A stretch of DNA of 49,529 bases, taken from NCBI RefSeq assembly GCF_000308835.1, contig NZ_BAGN01000406.1:1-49529 (forward strand), written 5' to 3'. Source of the DNA: Nocardia vinacea NBRC 16497 (GTDB lineage: Bacteria; Actinomycetota; Actinomycetes; Mycobacteriales; Mycobacteriaceae). This document shows, one piece after another, positions 1 through 8,267 of the stretch. Numbering within the stretch: the stretch's first letter is position 1; each line of letters begins with the position of its first letter. The position numbers and the translations under genes are program-made. A model generated the notes under the pieces. That model was not told where the DNA came from. It did not search any database and saw only the letters and a list, made by a program, of their open reading frames with translations.

Positions 1-580
1 AGCGCGTGCAGCCGAAGACGCGCGCCGCCTCCTCGAGGTCGGCCGGTACCGCGACGAAAATGCTCGCCGTGATGAGCACGGTGGTGGGCAGCGCGAGCGT
101 GGTGTGCACGAGCGTCACGGCGAAGACGGTGTCGTAGACGTCCAGCCGCAGGAACATCGTGGCCAGCGGCACCGAGAGCACCACGATCGGCAGCGCCCGC
201 ACGAAAAGGATGAATACCTGATAGGTGTCCTTACCTCGGAAAACGTTGCGGGCCAACGCATATCCAGCGGGCGCACCGATGGCCAGTGACCAGAGCACGG
301 TGTAGAGCCCGACGAGCACCGAGTTGCCCAGTGCCGGAACGGTCCCGGTGGCGCGGAAGAACGACTGCAGCGTCTCGATGGAGAATTCGCTGGGCAGCAA
401 TGGCTTCGGGAACTCGTTCAATGCCTCGCGCGAGGACACCGCGGCGAGTCCGATCAGCACGATCGGCAGCGTCATGAACAGCGTCACCGCGATACACGCC
501 ACCTGCACTCCGATGGCCCGCCACCGGCGTCGGCGCAGCGGTGCGCGATCGATCGGCGGCAGCGCTGTGGCCTCACTCAT
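1..580 (-). CDS. sugar ABC transporter permease, MalG type (3' part outside window)
   Basis: Inner-membrane permease of a carbohydrate ABC importer. About 193 residues are visible, beginning MSEATALPPIDR, with hydrophobic helices and the cytoplasmic EAA loop (EEAARVFGCTR) near the window edge that docks on the ATPase subunit; the C-terminus is missing. The ATG at 580 overlaps the stop of the upstream permease gene in a 4-base ATGA junction, which fixes the start and indicates translational coupling. It is the third gene visible in a minus-strand operon: binding protein, MalF-type permease, this MalG-type permease. The ATPase gene is not in the window. Substrate is not deducible beyond 'probably a sugar or polyol'. 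Confidence 0.88.
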   Translation of the reverse strand, partial: MSEATALPPIDRAPLRRRRWRAIGVQVACIAVTLFMTLPIVLIGLAAVSSREALNEFPKPLLPSEFSIETLQSFFRATGTVPALGNSVLVGLYTVLWSLAIGAPAGYALARNVFRGKDTYQVFILFVRALPIVVLSVPLATMFLRLDVYDTVFAVTLVHTTLALPTTVLITASIFVAVPADLEEAARVFGCTR

Positions 581-1422
581 CGCGACCCCTCCGGCGCCCT
601 GACCGTCCGCAGATAGAAGATCGCGGTACCGAGCGAGATGGCCAGCACCACGAGCGAAACCGCGCTCGCGACAGCGGGATTCTGTAGATTCGAGTACCAC
701 TCGTAGGTCTCGCCGACCAGCAGTGGGAAGTCCCGCCCGGTGAGTGCCTGCGCGACTGCGAAGGCCTGCAGCGCGAGGATGGTGCGCAGGATCAGCGCGA
801 CCTGCAGGCTCGGCCCGAGTTGCGGCAGCGTCACATGCCGGAGCCGCTGCCAGAAGTTCGCCCCGAACACCTGTGCGGCCTCGTCGTAATCCCGTGGAAT
901 CAGCTGCACGCCCGCCACCACGATGACGAAGACCAATGAGGTCGCCCGCCAGATCTCGGCGATCACCACCGCGAGCAGCATGGTGCCGGTGTGCTGATAG
1001 TTCAACCACTGCACACCGTCCTCGGATAATCCGAGCCAGACCAGCAGTGAGTTCAGGTATCCGCGATTGCCGAAGATCGACAACCACACCAGTCCGGCGG
1101 CCAGTTCGGAGATCGCCAACGGCACGCACCACAGGTAGAAGTGGCCACTCGCGAACCGCGGCCGCGCCTGCATCAGCAGCGCCATACCGACCGCGAGCAC
1201 CAATTGGATCGGCACCACGATCACGATCAACAACAGCGTATTGCGCAGCGAGGTAAGGAAATACGGGTCGTCGAACAAGCGCCGCCAGTGCGCGAGCGTG
1301 AAGCCGTGATCATCGCTGAACGCATCGAAGATCGCCCGCACCAATGGCCAACCGAACAGCGCGACCAGCAGCACGATCGAGGGCAGCAGCAGAATCCACG
1401 GTGAACCGAGGCGCGCACGCAT
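577..1422 (-). CDS. sugar ABC transporter permease, MalF/UgpA type
   Basis: A 281-residue binding-protein-dependent permease, the usual length for the MalF/UgpA class without the long MalF insert. It opens with a membrane helix (LLLPSIVLLVALFGWPLV), carries the class pattern WRATSLVFVIVVAGVQLIP, and has an EAA loop (DEAAQVFGANFWQRLRHVTL) around residues 180-200. The start at 1422 lies 2 bp after the binding-protein stop and the stop overlaps the next permease by 4 bp, so the three genes form one transcriptional unit. It forms the membrane channel with the MalG-type partner. Confidence 0.9.
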   Translation of the reverse strand: MRARLGSPWILLLPSIVLLVALFGWPLVRAIFDAFSDDHGFTLAHWRRLFDDPYFLTSLRNTLLLIVIVVPIQLVLAVGMALLMQARPRFASGHFYLWCVPLAISELAAGLVWLSIFGNRGYLNSLLVWLGLSEDGVQWLNYQHTGTMLLAVVIAEIWRATSLVFVIVVAGVQLIPRDYDEAAQVFGANFWQRLRHVTLPQLGPSLQVALILRTILALQAFAVAQALTGRDFPLLVGETYEWYSNLQNPAVASAVSLVVLAISLGTAIFYLRTVRAPEGSR

Positions 1423-1424
1423 GG

Positions 1425-2732
1425 CTATCCCACCCCGCAGATGTCGGCGACGGGATCGGGTGCCCAGCAGGGCACCTTCAGCTCGTCGAGAATGCCCTGC
1501 AGCACCCGGGCCTGTTGATCGAGTGTGGTCCGAATATCGGCTCCGTCCAACACAATCGAGCGGAAGCTGTCCTTGAACACCTTGCTCACCTCACCCTCGC
1601 GCTGACCGAGGCCGACCGGCGGCAGCGACAGGATCGCGCCAGGTGCCTGCTGCTGTCGGTCCACGGCATCGGCCTCGAGCCTGACCGCCGGTGGCAGATC
1701 GTCCGGGATGGCGGTGTCGACCGACGGGAAGAAGCCATTGGAGCGCAGCAGTTCGATCTGGGTTTCCGGCTTGGTCAACGCGCTGATCGTGCGCTGGGCG
1801 AGCTCGGCATCGGTGCTGCCCTTGGGAATTGCGAGCCCGGCGACCACGGCCATATAGCCGAGGCCGTGCTTGCCGCGCGGCGCGGGCAGCATGCGCCAGT
1901 CCTGCGGGTCGTGCTCGGGCGCGTGCACCAGGCGGACAACATGATCCCAGGCCATGCGCACCTCGCCGCTGGCAAGGGGCTCTTGCATGAAGTCGAAATT
2001 CGTACTCGACTGTGCGCAGTTGGCCCACAGTTCGCGGAAGTATTGCCAGGCCGTCACGGCCTCGGCCGAGCGGAAGGTGGTGATCTGCCCGCCGGTGAAC
2101 GACGGCAGCAGATACCCCTGGGTGAAGCGATGCAGCAGGCCTTTCGGGCCGGCGGGCAGTCCGAGCATCGGTCGGTTGCCATTGGCGCGGCGCGCGGCGA
2201 TCGCCCAGTCGAGGAACTGCTCGTAGGTCAGTGCCGTGGCGTCCGCGCCGGATGGCAGGTGCTGCAGCGCGTCGGCGTGTGCGGCGAGCACGTAACTCGC
2301 TGTGGCCCAGGGGATATACCACGTCCGGTCGGTACCGGCCCGCGCCAGTTGCAGGTAGGCGGCGGGCCAGCCGCGGTTGCCGAGGTCGGCGAGCAGGCCG
2401 GTGAGATCCTCGAGATAGCCCTCGGCCAGCGGTGCGATATCGCCGTGCAGCCCACCGAGCAGACCGACCTGCGTCGAGCCCGCCGCGAACTGGCTGCGCA
2501 CCTGACTCGCGAACGGGCTCTCCTCGATGGTCACATAGCTGACGCCCGGCGCTGTCTTGCCGAGCAGGTTGCGGAAACGCTCGGCCTCGTCGGCGGGGCG
2601 GAATTGCGTGGAGAGAAAGAGCATGCCGCCACTTCCCGTGGTGGCGAATCCGGTGCACGCGGCGGTGAGCGCGAGGGTTCCGATGCCCGCCGCGCCGAGG
2701 AACGACCGGCGCGTCAGGTCGAATGTCCGCAT
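1425..2732 (-). CDS. extracellular solute-binding lipoprotein, sugar ABC transporter
   Basis: Binding protein that delivers substrate to the two downstream permeases; 435 residues, normal for family 1 extracellular solute-binding proteins. The N-terminus has a twin-arginine motif (TRRSFLG, residues 7-13) and a lipobox (LTAAC, Cys26), so the protein is probably exported folded by Tat and lipid-anchored. I chose the ATG at 2732, preceded by GGGAG, although the frame stays open much further upstream, because the signal peptide starts there. It is the first gene of the operon; its promoter would lie in 2733-3021, shared with the divergent gene at 3022. Confidence 0.86.
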   Translation of the reverse strand: MRTFDLTRRSFLGAAGIGTLALTAACTGFATTGSGGMLFLSTQFRPADEAERFRNLLGKTAPGVSYVTIEESPFASQVRSQFAAGSTQVGLLGGLHGDIAPLAEGYLEDLTGLLADLGNRGWPAAYLQLARAGTDRTWYIPWATASYVLAAHADALQHLPSGADATALTYEQFLDWAIAARRANGNRPMLGLPAGPKGLLHRFTQGYLLPSFTGGQITTFRSAEAVTAWQYFRELWANCAQSSTNFDFMQEPLASGEVRMAWDHVVRLVHAPEHDPQDWRMLPAPRGKHGLGYMAVVAGLAIPKGSTDAELAQRTISALTKPETQIELLRSNGFFPSVDTAIPDDLPPAVRLEADAVDRQQQAPGAILSLPPVGLGQREGEVSKVFKDSFRSIVLDGADIRTTLDQQARVLQGILDELKVPCWAPDPVADICGVG

Positions 2733-3021
2733 GTGTGGCTCCCGAGGCAGGAATGGACCCGGGTGCGCCGACACCAATCCATCATGCCCAGATACAAACA
2801 GATGTGCGCGCACAGCCGAACGCGCAACTTCCCGTGACTGAGAATAAAACCCGAGTTGTCTTGCGGCACAAATAAAAAGGAAGTCAACCCTCTCAAAAAA
2901 GTTATGAAGATCTTTGGATAACGAATTCTTTACGCACTGCCCCGCCGGGTCGCCGAGACACCTATGCTCGGGGCTTTCACGAGTGATCGACGCTGCGATA
3001 GATGAAGAAACGGGTAGCCGT

Positions 3022-3243
3022 ATGAGGGCCAGGACCGACCTAGAACACGAACTACGCGGGCCGCTGGCGGCAACCGGGCTGATCACCGAGCAGGAGGCCA
3101 CCGAACTGCTCGAGATGTTCCGCGCGGCCAAACAACTCGAAACGGCGGCGCTCATCGAGGCCATCGATGAGATGGTCGGCGCGCTGCCCCGGCCGTTTCG
3201 GGCGGTGACGAAGAAGATCATGTTCGGGAGCCGGCTCGGCTGA
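3022..3243 (+). CDS. small conserved hypothetical protein
   Basis: A 73-residue, charged, mostly helical protein (MRARTDLEHELRGPL to KKIMFGSRLG) with no membrane segment and no motif I can name. The stop shares its last base with the ATG of the next gene (TGATG), so the two are almost certainly co-translated and may act together. The start is uncertain: the ATG at 3022 has only a weak ribosome site, and an in-frame GTG at 2983 would add 13 residues. Function unknown. Confidence 0.6.
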   Translation: MRARTDLEHELRGPLAATGLITEQEATELLEMFRAAKQLETAALIEAIDEMVGALPRPFRAVTKKIMFGSRLG

Positions 3244-4529
3244 TGAGTGATCTGGTAACCGGTGCCCAGATCGTCCTGCTGTCACGGACTTTGCACGCCC
3301 CTGTGGAGCGACTGGCGCATCTGGAGCGGTTGGGCAGCGAGAATCTGCACGAACTCCAGGAACGGCTGGCGGGCCTGATCTTCGATCAGCACAACGAGAC
3401 GTTCGAGCGGATCAGCAAACTGGTGCCGATCATTCCGCTGCGCATCTCGATGCCGCTGGTACAGCGCCTCGTGCCGCCGATGATGACGGGCCGGGCCGCG
3501 GGCGCGGTCGGTGTCGATCACCCGAAGAAGGCGGCCGAGACGGTTGCCATGCTCGCGCCCGCGTATGTGGCCGACTGTGCGCCGTATATGGATCCGCGCA
3601 CCGTCGGACAACTCGCCGAGGTGGCGCCGCCGGAACCCATCGTGCGGATTCTCAACGAAATGTTGGCGCGCAAGGACTACATCACCGCCGGGCCGTTCCT
3701 CGACGCGTTTGCCACACCGACATTGGTCGCGGCCTTCGAACAGGGCGTGCTCGATGACGAGGGTCTGATCTTCTCCGCCGCCTATGCCTATTCCGTCGCG
3801 GGCGTGAGCGCCATTTTTCGTCAACTACTGGCCGGGCCGCGGCAGCGGATCCCGCGCATGCTGCATACCGTGCTCATGGGGTCTACGGGGCTGCAGTTGG
3901 CCGCGCTGTCGACGTTCGCGCGCTGTGAGACCGAGCTGACCGCGTCGATCGGCGATGTCCTGTTCAGCGTCGGCTCCACCGAAATGATCGGCAATCTGAT
4001 CGCGAGCTATCTCCGGGCCGGTGCGGCACCGGAGCTGTTGACCTTCATCGGAAGGCTGAGTAAGTGGGCACTGGGGGCCCTGGCCGCGAATCCGATCATC
4101 GCGAACGACGCGGCATTGGCCGGACTCGTCGGCAGCTTGGAGGGACGCATCGAATCCGACCTGTGGCGTGGACTTTTCAGCCTGATGGCACACGCCGACG
4201 CCGGGATCCAGCGCCGGATGATAGCCCTGCTCGCGCAGATGAACGATGCGATGGTGTCCGCATTGCCCGGCATCGCCACCGACGCCCACGACTGGCCGCT
4301 GCTGCTGGACCTGATCGCCGGCGCCGACACCCCGGTCCGCGGCCGCTTCGAATCGATGTGGTCCAACCTGCCGCCGGAGCGCCGCATCGATCTGGAGCAC
4401 CGTATCCGGGAACTCGGCCTGAACATCCGCCTGGCACCGGTGACCACCACGACGCTATCGGTGGACGAGGTGTTCTACCGTCGCCGCCAGATGCGCCGCC
4501 GCTACGACGCAGTGCAGAGTTGGGACTGA
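3243..4529 (+). CDS. conserved hypothetical protein, all-helical repeat-like
   Basis: A 428-residue protein of unknown function. It has no signal peptide or clear membrane segment; the sequence is rich in Leu/Ala helices with short Pro-Gly turns (PLRISMPLVQRLVPPMM; EVAPPEPIVRILNEML), suggesting a helical-repeat scaffold, and ends in an Arg-rich tail (YRRRQMRRRYDAVQSWD). It is coupled to the 73-residue gene before it by a 1-bp overlap. I recall related hypothetical proteins in Nocardia and Mycobacterium but cannot assign a role. Nothing notable was seen in the 195 bp before the next gene. Confidence 0.8.
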   Translation: MSDLVTGAQIVLLSRTLHAPVERLAHLERLGSENLHELQERLAGLIFDQHNETFERISKLVPIIPLRISMPLVQRLVPPMMTGRAAGAVGVDHPKKAAETVAMLAPAYVADCAPYMDPRTVGQLAEVAPPEPIVRILNEMLARKDYITAGPFLDAFATPTLVAAFEQGVLDDEGLIFSAAYAYSVAGVSAIFRQLLAGPRQRIPRMLHTVLMGSTGLQLAALSTFARCETELTASIGDVLFSVGSTEMIGNLIASYLRAGAAPELLTFIGRLSKWALGALAANPIIANDAALAGLVGSLEGRIESDLWRGLFSLMAHADAGIQRRMIALLAQMNDAMVSALPGIATDAHDWPLLLDLIAGADTPVRGRFESMWSNLPPERRIDLEHRIRELGLNIRLAPVTTTTLSVDEVFYRRRQMRRRYDAVQSWD

Positions 4530-4724
4530 CTGCCCTAGCCGCAAGGTAGCTCGCGCCGAGGCGGCCTGATAGCCGGTTGCGGCTGGTTGGATCAGGGACT
4601 GACGAAATCTGCTGTCTATCTGACCGATCCGGTCGGGGCTACCGACAATCGTGCGATTCCGGCGTTCAATTCGAGCACATCGCGCGCCACGCGACGTTTC
4701 GAAAACGCTTGGAAGGTAAGACAA

Positions 4725-5603
4725 ATGACCGAGTTCGTGACATTCGAGGAGGGGCGGATCGCCTGCGATGTCGTCGGGGACGGACCGCTGGTCGTGCTTT
4801 CGCACGGTATCGGAACTTCCCGGCACGACTATCGCCATCTCGTACCGCGACTGACCGCCGCGGGCTACCGGGTGGTGAATGCCGACCTGCGTGGGCACGG
4901 CGAATCCAGCCCCGGCTGGCCGTCGGTGACCGGGAAGCCGGCCATCAGCCGAACCGATGTCGCAGGCGATCTACTCAGTGTGATCCGGCATTTCGGCGGC
5001 CCAGCGGTGATCGTCGGCCACTCTCTGTCCGGCGGTGCGGCGACCATTGCCGCGGCCGAGGCGCCCGAATTGGTCAGCGCCATAGTCGAAATCAACCCGT
5101 TCACCAGGAGGCAGCGACTGGATTTCGGTGCTCTGTGGACGGTGCCGCGGTACCGGCGCGGGCTGGTGCGGTTGATGGGCACGCTGCTTCTGGGGTCGCC
5201 TCGGTTGTGGCGCAGGTACCTCGATATCGCCTATCCGACCAAGCCCGAGGACTTTCCGAACTATCTCGACGGCGTGTTCTCGACCCTGCGGGAACCTGGC
5301 CGGTGGCGCGAGTTCAGGAAGACGGGTAAGACCACTCCGGTCGATGCCGAGGCGGCACTGTCGGAGGTGCACCGGCCGGCACTGGTGATCATGGGCGCCG
5401 AGGATCCGGATTTTCCGGACCCGAAGGCCGAAGCCATGGCGATCGTCGCGGCCATGCCCATGGGCATCGGCAAGGTGGCCGTCATCGAGAACGGCGGGCA
5501 CTATCCGCATGCGCAGTTCGGTGACCGCGTCGCCGAATTGATCATTCCCTTTCTCGGACGGCATGCCGCCGGTGTGGTCGCACCGGTCCGGCACGCGAGG
5601 TGA
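4725..5603 (+). CDS. alpha/beta-hydrolase
   Basis: A cytoplasmic alpha/beta-hydrolase fold enzyme of 292 residues. Visible landmarks in order are the oxyanion HG (LSHGIGTS), the strand-4 motif ADLRGHGES, the nucleophile elbow GHSLSGGA, an acid candidate (GAEDPDFPD) and the catalytic His in ENGGHYPHAQ. This is the epoxide hydrolase/haloperoxidase/esterase superfamily; the substrate cannot be told. The ATG at 4725 begins MTEFVTFEEGRIACD, a normal family N-terminus, although the frame stays open upstream. The GlxA-type regulator starts 53 bp downstream on the same strand and may be co-transcribed. Confidence 0.85.
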   Translation: MTEFVTFEEGRIACDVVGDGPLVVLSHGIGTSRHDYRHLVPRLTAAGYRVVNADLRGHGESSPGWPSVTGKPAISRTDVAGDLLSVIRHFGGPAVIVGHSLSGGAATIAAAEAPELVSAIVEINPFTRRQRLDFGALWTVPRYRRGLVRLMGTLLLGSPRLWRRYLDIAYPTKPEDFPNYLDGVFSTLREPGRWREFRKTGKTTPVDAEAALSEVHRPALVIMGAEDPDFPDPKAEAMAIVAAMPMGIGKVAVIENGGHYPHAQFGDRVAELIIPFLGRHAAGVVAPVRHAR

Positions 5604-5656
5604 TCGGACTGCACATTGCCGTGACAGTCCTGGGGGAGTGCGGTGATGATAGGAAC

Positions 5657-6700
5657 GTGTCGACGCCTCGCACGGTTGTCCTCGTGGTCTACGACGGCAT
5701 CCAGCTGATCGAATTGGCCGGTCCCATGGACATTTTCGGTGCGGCGAACGCCATCGTCGGCGCGCCGGCCTACCGGTTGGTGACGGCATCGCCGCGCGCG
5801 GGCACCGTCGCGGTGGACGGCGGTCTGACGCTGAATGTCGAACATTCCCTGCCGGAGATCGCCGCCGGTGACGACGAGATCGACACCATGATCGTGATCG
5901 GGGGCAACGGAGCCTTCGTCCCATCGGTATCCGCCGACGTGGTGCGCGAGCTCCCGGCCATTGCCCGGCGATCGCGGCGGGTGGCGTCGGTATGCGCCGG
6001 TTCGCTCCTGTTGGCCGGTGCCGGATTGCTCGACGGTTATCGTGCGACAACGCATTGGGGAGCGTGTGCGGTGATGGCCGAACGCTTCCCGCGGGTGCTT
6101 GTCGAACCGGACCGGATCTACGTCAACGACGGCAACCGGTGGACCTCGGCGGGGGTAACCGCGAGTATCGATCTGGCGCTCGCCTTGGTCGAGGCCGATC
6201 ACGGCACCGAAGTGGCCCAGTTGATCGCTCGGTGGTTCGTCGTTTTCACCCGAAGGCCAGGTGGCCAAGCACAATTCAGCGCCCAACTACGTGCGCAACC
6301 AGCGCGCACCCCGGCGATTCGGGCCGTACAGCAGTGGCTGCCCGACCATTTGGACGAAGACCTGAGCGTGGCCGCATTGGCAGCTCGGGCGGGACTGAGC
6401 GAGCGCGCCTTCGCACGCGCCTTCCGTGCCGAAACCGGCAGTACACCTGCGGCTTTCGTAGAGAATCTGCGTGTCGAGGCGGCTCGTCGACTGCTCGAGA
6501 CCACAGATCTGACGGTGGTCGCGATCGCCAAAGCGGTCGGCTACAGACACGGTGAGACGCTGCACCGGGTTTTCTCCCGGCAGCTGGCCACCACACCCGA
6601 TCGTTACCGACAGCATTTCGCGGTCACCGGTTCCGGTTCGGACACAGACGATTTCAGCTACCGGGAAAGCCGGGCGGCAGCGGCTGGTAATCCGCCTTGA
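5657..6700 (+). CDS. GlxA-family transcriptional regulator (DJ-1/PfpI plus AraC HTH)
   Basis: A 347-residue regulator with an N-terminal DJ-1/PfpI-like sensor domain (about residues 5-180; nucleophile-elbow-like Cys113 in SVCAGSLLLAGAGLLDG) and a C-terminal AraC double helix-turn-helix (about 235-330; SVAALAARAGLSERAFARAF and VVAIAKAVGYRHGETLHRVF). Such proteins are usually activators responding to small metabolites. The GTG at 5657 (MSTPRTVVLVVYDG) is the natural domain start, though the frame is open to 5600. Its 3' end runs 47 bp into the convergent lipase gene, so the stop regions overlap tail to tail. The alpha/beta-hydrolase upstream is a plausible target or partner. Confidence 0.88.
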   Translation: MSTPRTVVLVVYDGIQLIELAGPMDIFGAANAIVGAPAYRLVTASPRAGTVAVDGGLTLNVEHSLPEIAAGDDEIDTMIVIGGNGAFVPSVSADVVRELPAIARRSRRVASVCAGSLLLAGAGLLDGYRATTHWGACAVMAERFPRVLVEPDRIYVNDGNRWTSAGVTASIDLALALVEADHGTEVAQLIARWFVVFTRRPGGQAQFSAQLRAQPARTPAIRAVQQWLPDHLDEDLSVAALAARAGLSERAFARAFRAETGSTPAAFVENLRVEAARRLLETTDLTVVAIAKAVGYRHGETLHRVFSRQLATTPDRYRQHFAVTGSGSDTDDFSYRESRAAAAGNPP

Positions 6701-7985
6701 ACCTCGGCCCCGGCGGCAGACCGCGCAGCACCGCGCTGGTCCAGGCCACCGCGGGCGGCCAGCCGGTGACGGCATTGACGATGTGCTCGGGGACCGGAAC
6801 GGTGTAGAAGCGCAGATCCGCGCCACGCTCCCAATAGCTTTGGACGGTAGGCAGCACCACCGACGGCGGAATCAGTTCATCCCACAGTCCGTGCCACCAC
6901 AGGATCGGCGTATCCGGAAGGTATTTGCCCAAGCTGTTGTCCTGCAGGACCCGAAGGATCTCCGGGGACGACTCCAGCGACTTGCCGGGCTGGTAGTAGG
7001 CGCTGATGGGCCGGTAGACGCCGGTGAGCGCAATGGTCGCGTAGCACCGACTTCGGATATCCTCGATGATCTGCTGCCCCTCGGCGGTCAGCAGATCGGC
7101 GGGATCGAAGACGTCCGGGTATTCCCGGGCCAGACTCGTGAAGCCGAGCCACATGGTGAAGTTGCTGGTGCCGGTGAGCCCGGGTTCCGTGTGGGTCGCA
7201 TATCTGGCCTCCGCCACCAGGTCACCGGGCGTGCCGCCGATGGTGGTGCCGAGCAGCCGCACATCGGGTGCGTAGCTCGCGCGCAGCTCCGCCGCGCGAA
7301 TGGAACCCGAACCGCCGCCGGAATATCCGTACAGCGCGATACCGGAATCGGTGAGGCCGAGGGCGGGATCGTTCTTCATCGCGCGCAGGCTGTCGAGGAC
7401 CATCTTGCCCTCGGCATAGGTGTTGAAGGTATTGAACTTTCCGTCGAAGTCCGGCACGTTGATCGCGAAACCCTGTGCCAGCCAATAGATCATCAGCGCC
7501 GACTCCTTCATGGTGCCGGTCTGTAGGGTGTGCGAGGGATTGCAGGCCGAATCGGTGGAGTCGATCGCCTCCTGGAAGGACAACACCGGCCGGGGGCTGC
7601 CCTGCCACGGAATGCCGGGCACTACAACGGTTGTCGCGGTGACGATCGGATTGTCGTGCACGTCGTTCGAGCGGAACAGCAGCTGCTTGGTATAGACCGG
7701 GAAGGGAATGCCGAGCACCCGCGTCTGCACTTCGCGGCTGCGCACGATCTGCCCCGGCTGATACGACGCGAGATCCGCGGGATCGTCGTACCACGGGTCC
7801 TGATCCGGCGACGGAAGCGGCAGCAGATCGTAGATCTGCGGCTCGGTCGGCAACTGCGGCAGCTGGTTCTGATCCGGTGGGAAATTCGGTGGGAAGGCTG
7901 GATCGCCGATCGCCACCCCGGCACTGCCCATTGCCAGACCTGCCGCCACCGCCAGCACCGCGAGCCGCCGCCGAGATCGCTTCAC
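6654..7985 (-). CDS. secreted triacylglycerol lipase (secretory lipase family)
   Basis: An exported lipase/esterase of the LIP (secretory lipase) family, 443 residues. A signal peptide follows the basic start (VKRSRRRLAVLAVAAGLAMG, cleavage near VAIGDP). The nucleophile elbow is GYSGGG with Ser222; the C-terminal part has WWHGLWDELIPP (likely catalytic Asp) and VPEHIVNAV (likely His). I chose GTG 7985 because GGAGG lies 5 bases before it; an in-frame ATG at 8024 would add 13 residues. Its 3' end overlaps the convergent GlxA-type gene by 47 bp. It is divergent from the permease at 8268. Confidence 0.85.
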   Translation of the reverse strand: MKRSRRRLAVLAVAAGLAMGSAGVAIGDPAFPPNFPPDQNQLPQLPTEPQIYDLLPLPSPDQDPWYDDPADLASYQPGQIVRSREVQTRVLGIPFPVYTKQLLFRSNDVHDNPIVTATTVVVPGIPWQGSPRPVLSFQEAIDSTDSACNPSHTLQTGTMKESALMIYWLAQGFAINVPDFDGKFNTFNTYAEGKMVLDSLRAMKNDPALGLTDSGIALYGYSGGGSGSIRAAELRASYAPDVRLLGTTIGGTPGDLVAEARYATHTEPGLTGTSNFTMWLGFTSLAREYPDVFDPADLLTAEGQQIIEDIRSRCYATIALTGVYRPISAYYQPGKSLESSPEILRVLQDNSLGKYLPDTPILWWHGLWDELIPPSVVLPTVQSYWERGADLRFYTVPVPEHIVNAVTGWPPAVAWTSAVLRGLPPGPRFKADYQPLPPGFPGS

Positions 7986-8203
7986 CGCATCCTCCGCATC
8001 TCCATTGATCCGCCGGCCGATCATGGGTTCGGCCTGCTGGATTCAGCTCACCGCAATTGACGGCTCAGGGGTATTGGCATGATGCAGAGCCTGGAACTCG
8101 GGTTTTGGGCATCTGCACGAACCTGCTCGGCCGAGCGTCCGGGAGCGGGCATCGCCTGTGGGGCCGCCAGGATACCCATTGAAGCTTCAAATAAAACGCA
8201 TTG

Positions 8204-8229
8204 AATGTACCGCTAAATAACGGTACATT
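8204..8229. promoter_or_regulatory. perfect inverted repeat, operator-like, before the amino acid permease
   Basis: Two perfect 9-base arms, AATGTACCG and CGGTACATT, around the 8-base AT-rich spacer CTAAATAA (one more G/C pair extends the arms outward). It ends 38 bp before the permease GTG, where a repressor would block transcription start. A site of the same architecture lies at 44423-44448. The shape suits a TetR-type dimer; no cognate regulator is identified. Confidence 0.6.
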
Positions 8230-8267
8230 CTTCCGCGACATGACTTCCCTTACTGGAAGGCCTGGTC

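Noticed and set aside
1344..2837. Long open frame on the plus strand opposite the sugar-binding protein
   Set aside because: High-GC antisense shadow; the minus strand encodes a clear Tat lipoprotein in operon with two permeases, while the plus frame has low-complexity Arg/Gly/Ala composition and no domain.
6654..6700. GlxA-type and lipase genes overlapping tail to tail, considered as possible frameshift or misassembly
   Set aside because: Both C-termini look natural and a 47-bp convergent overlap is unremarkable at this gene density.
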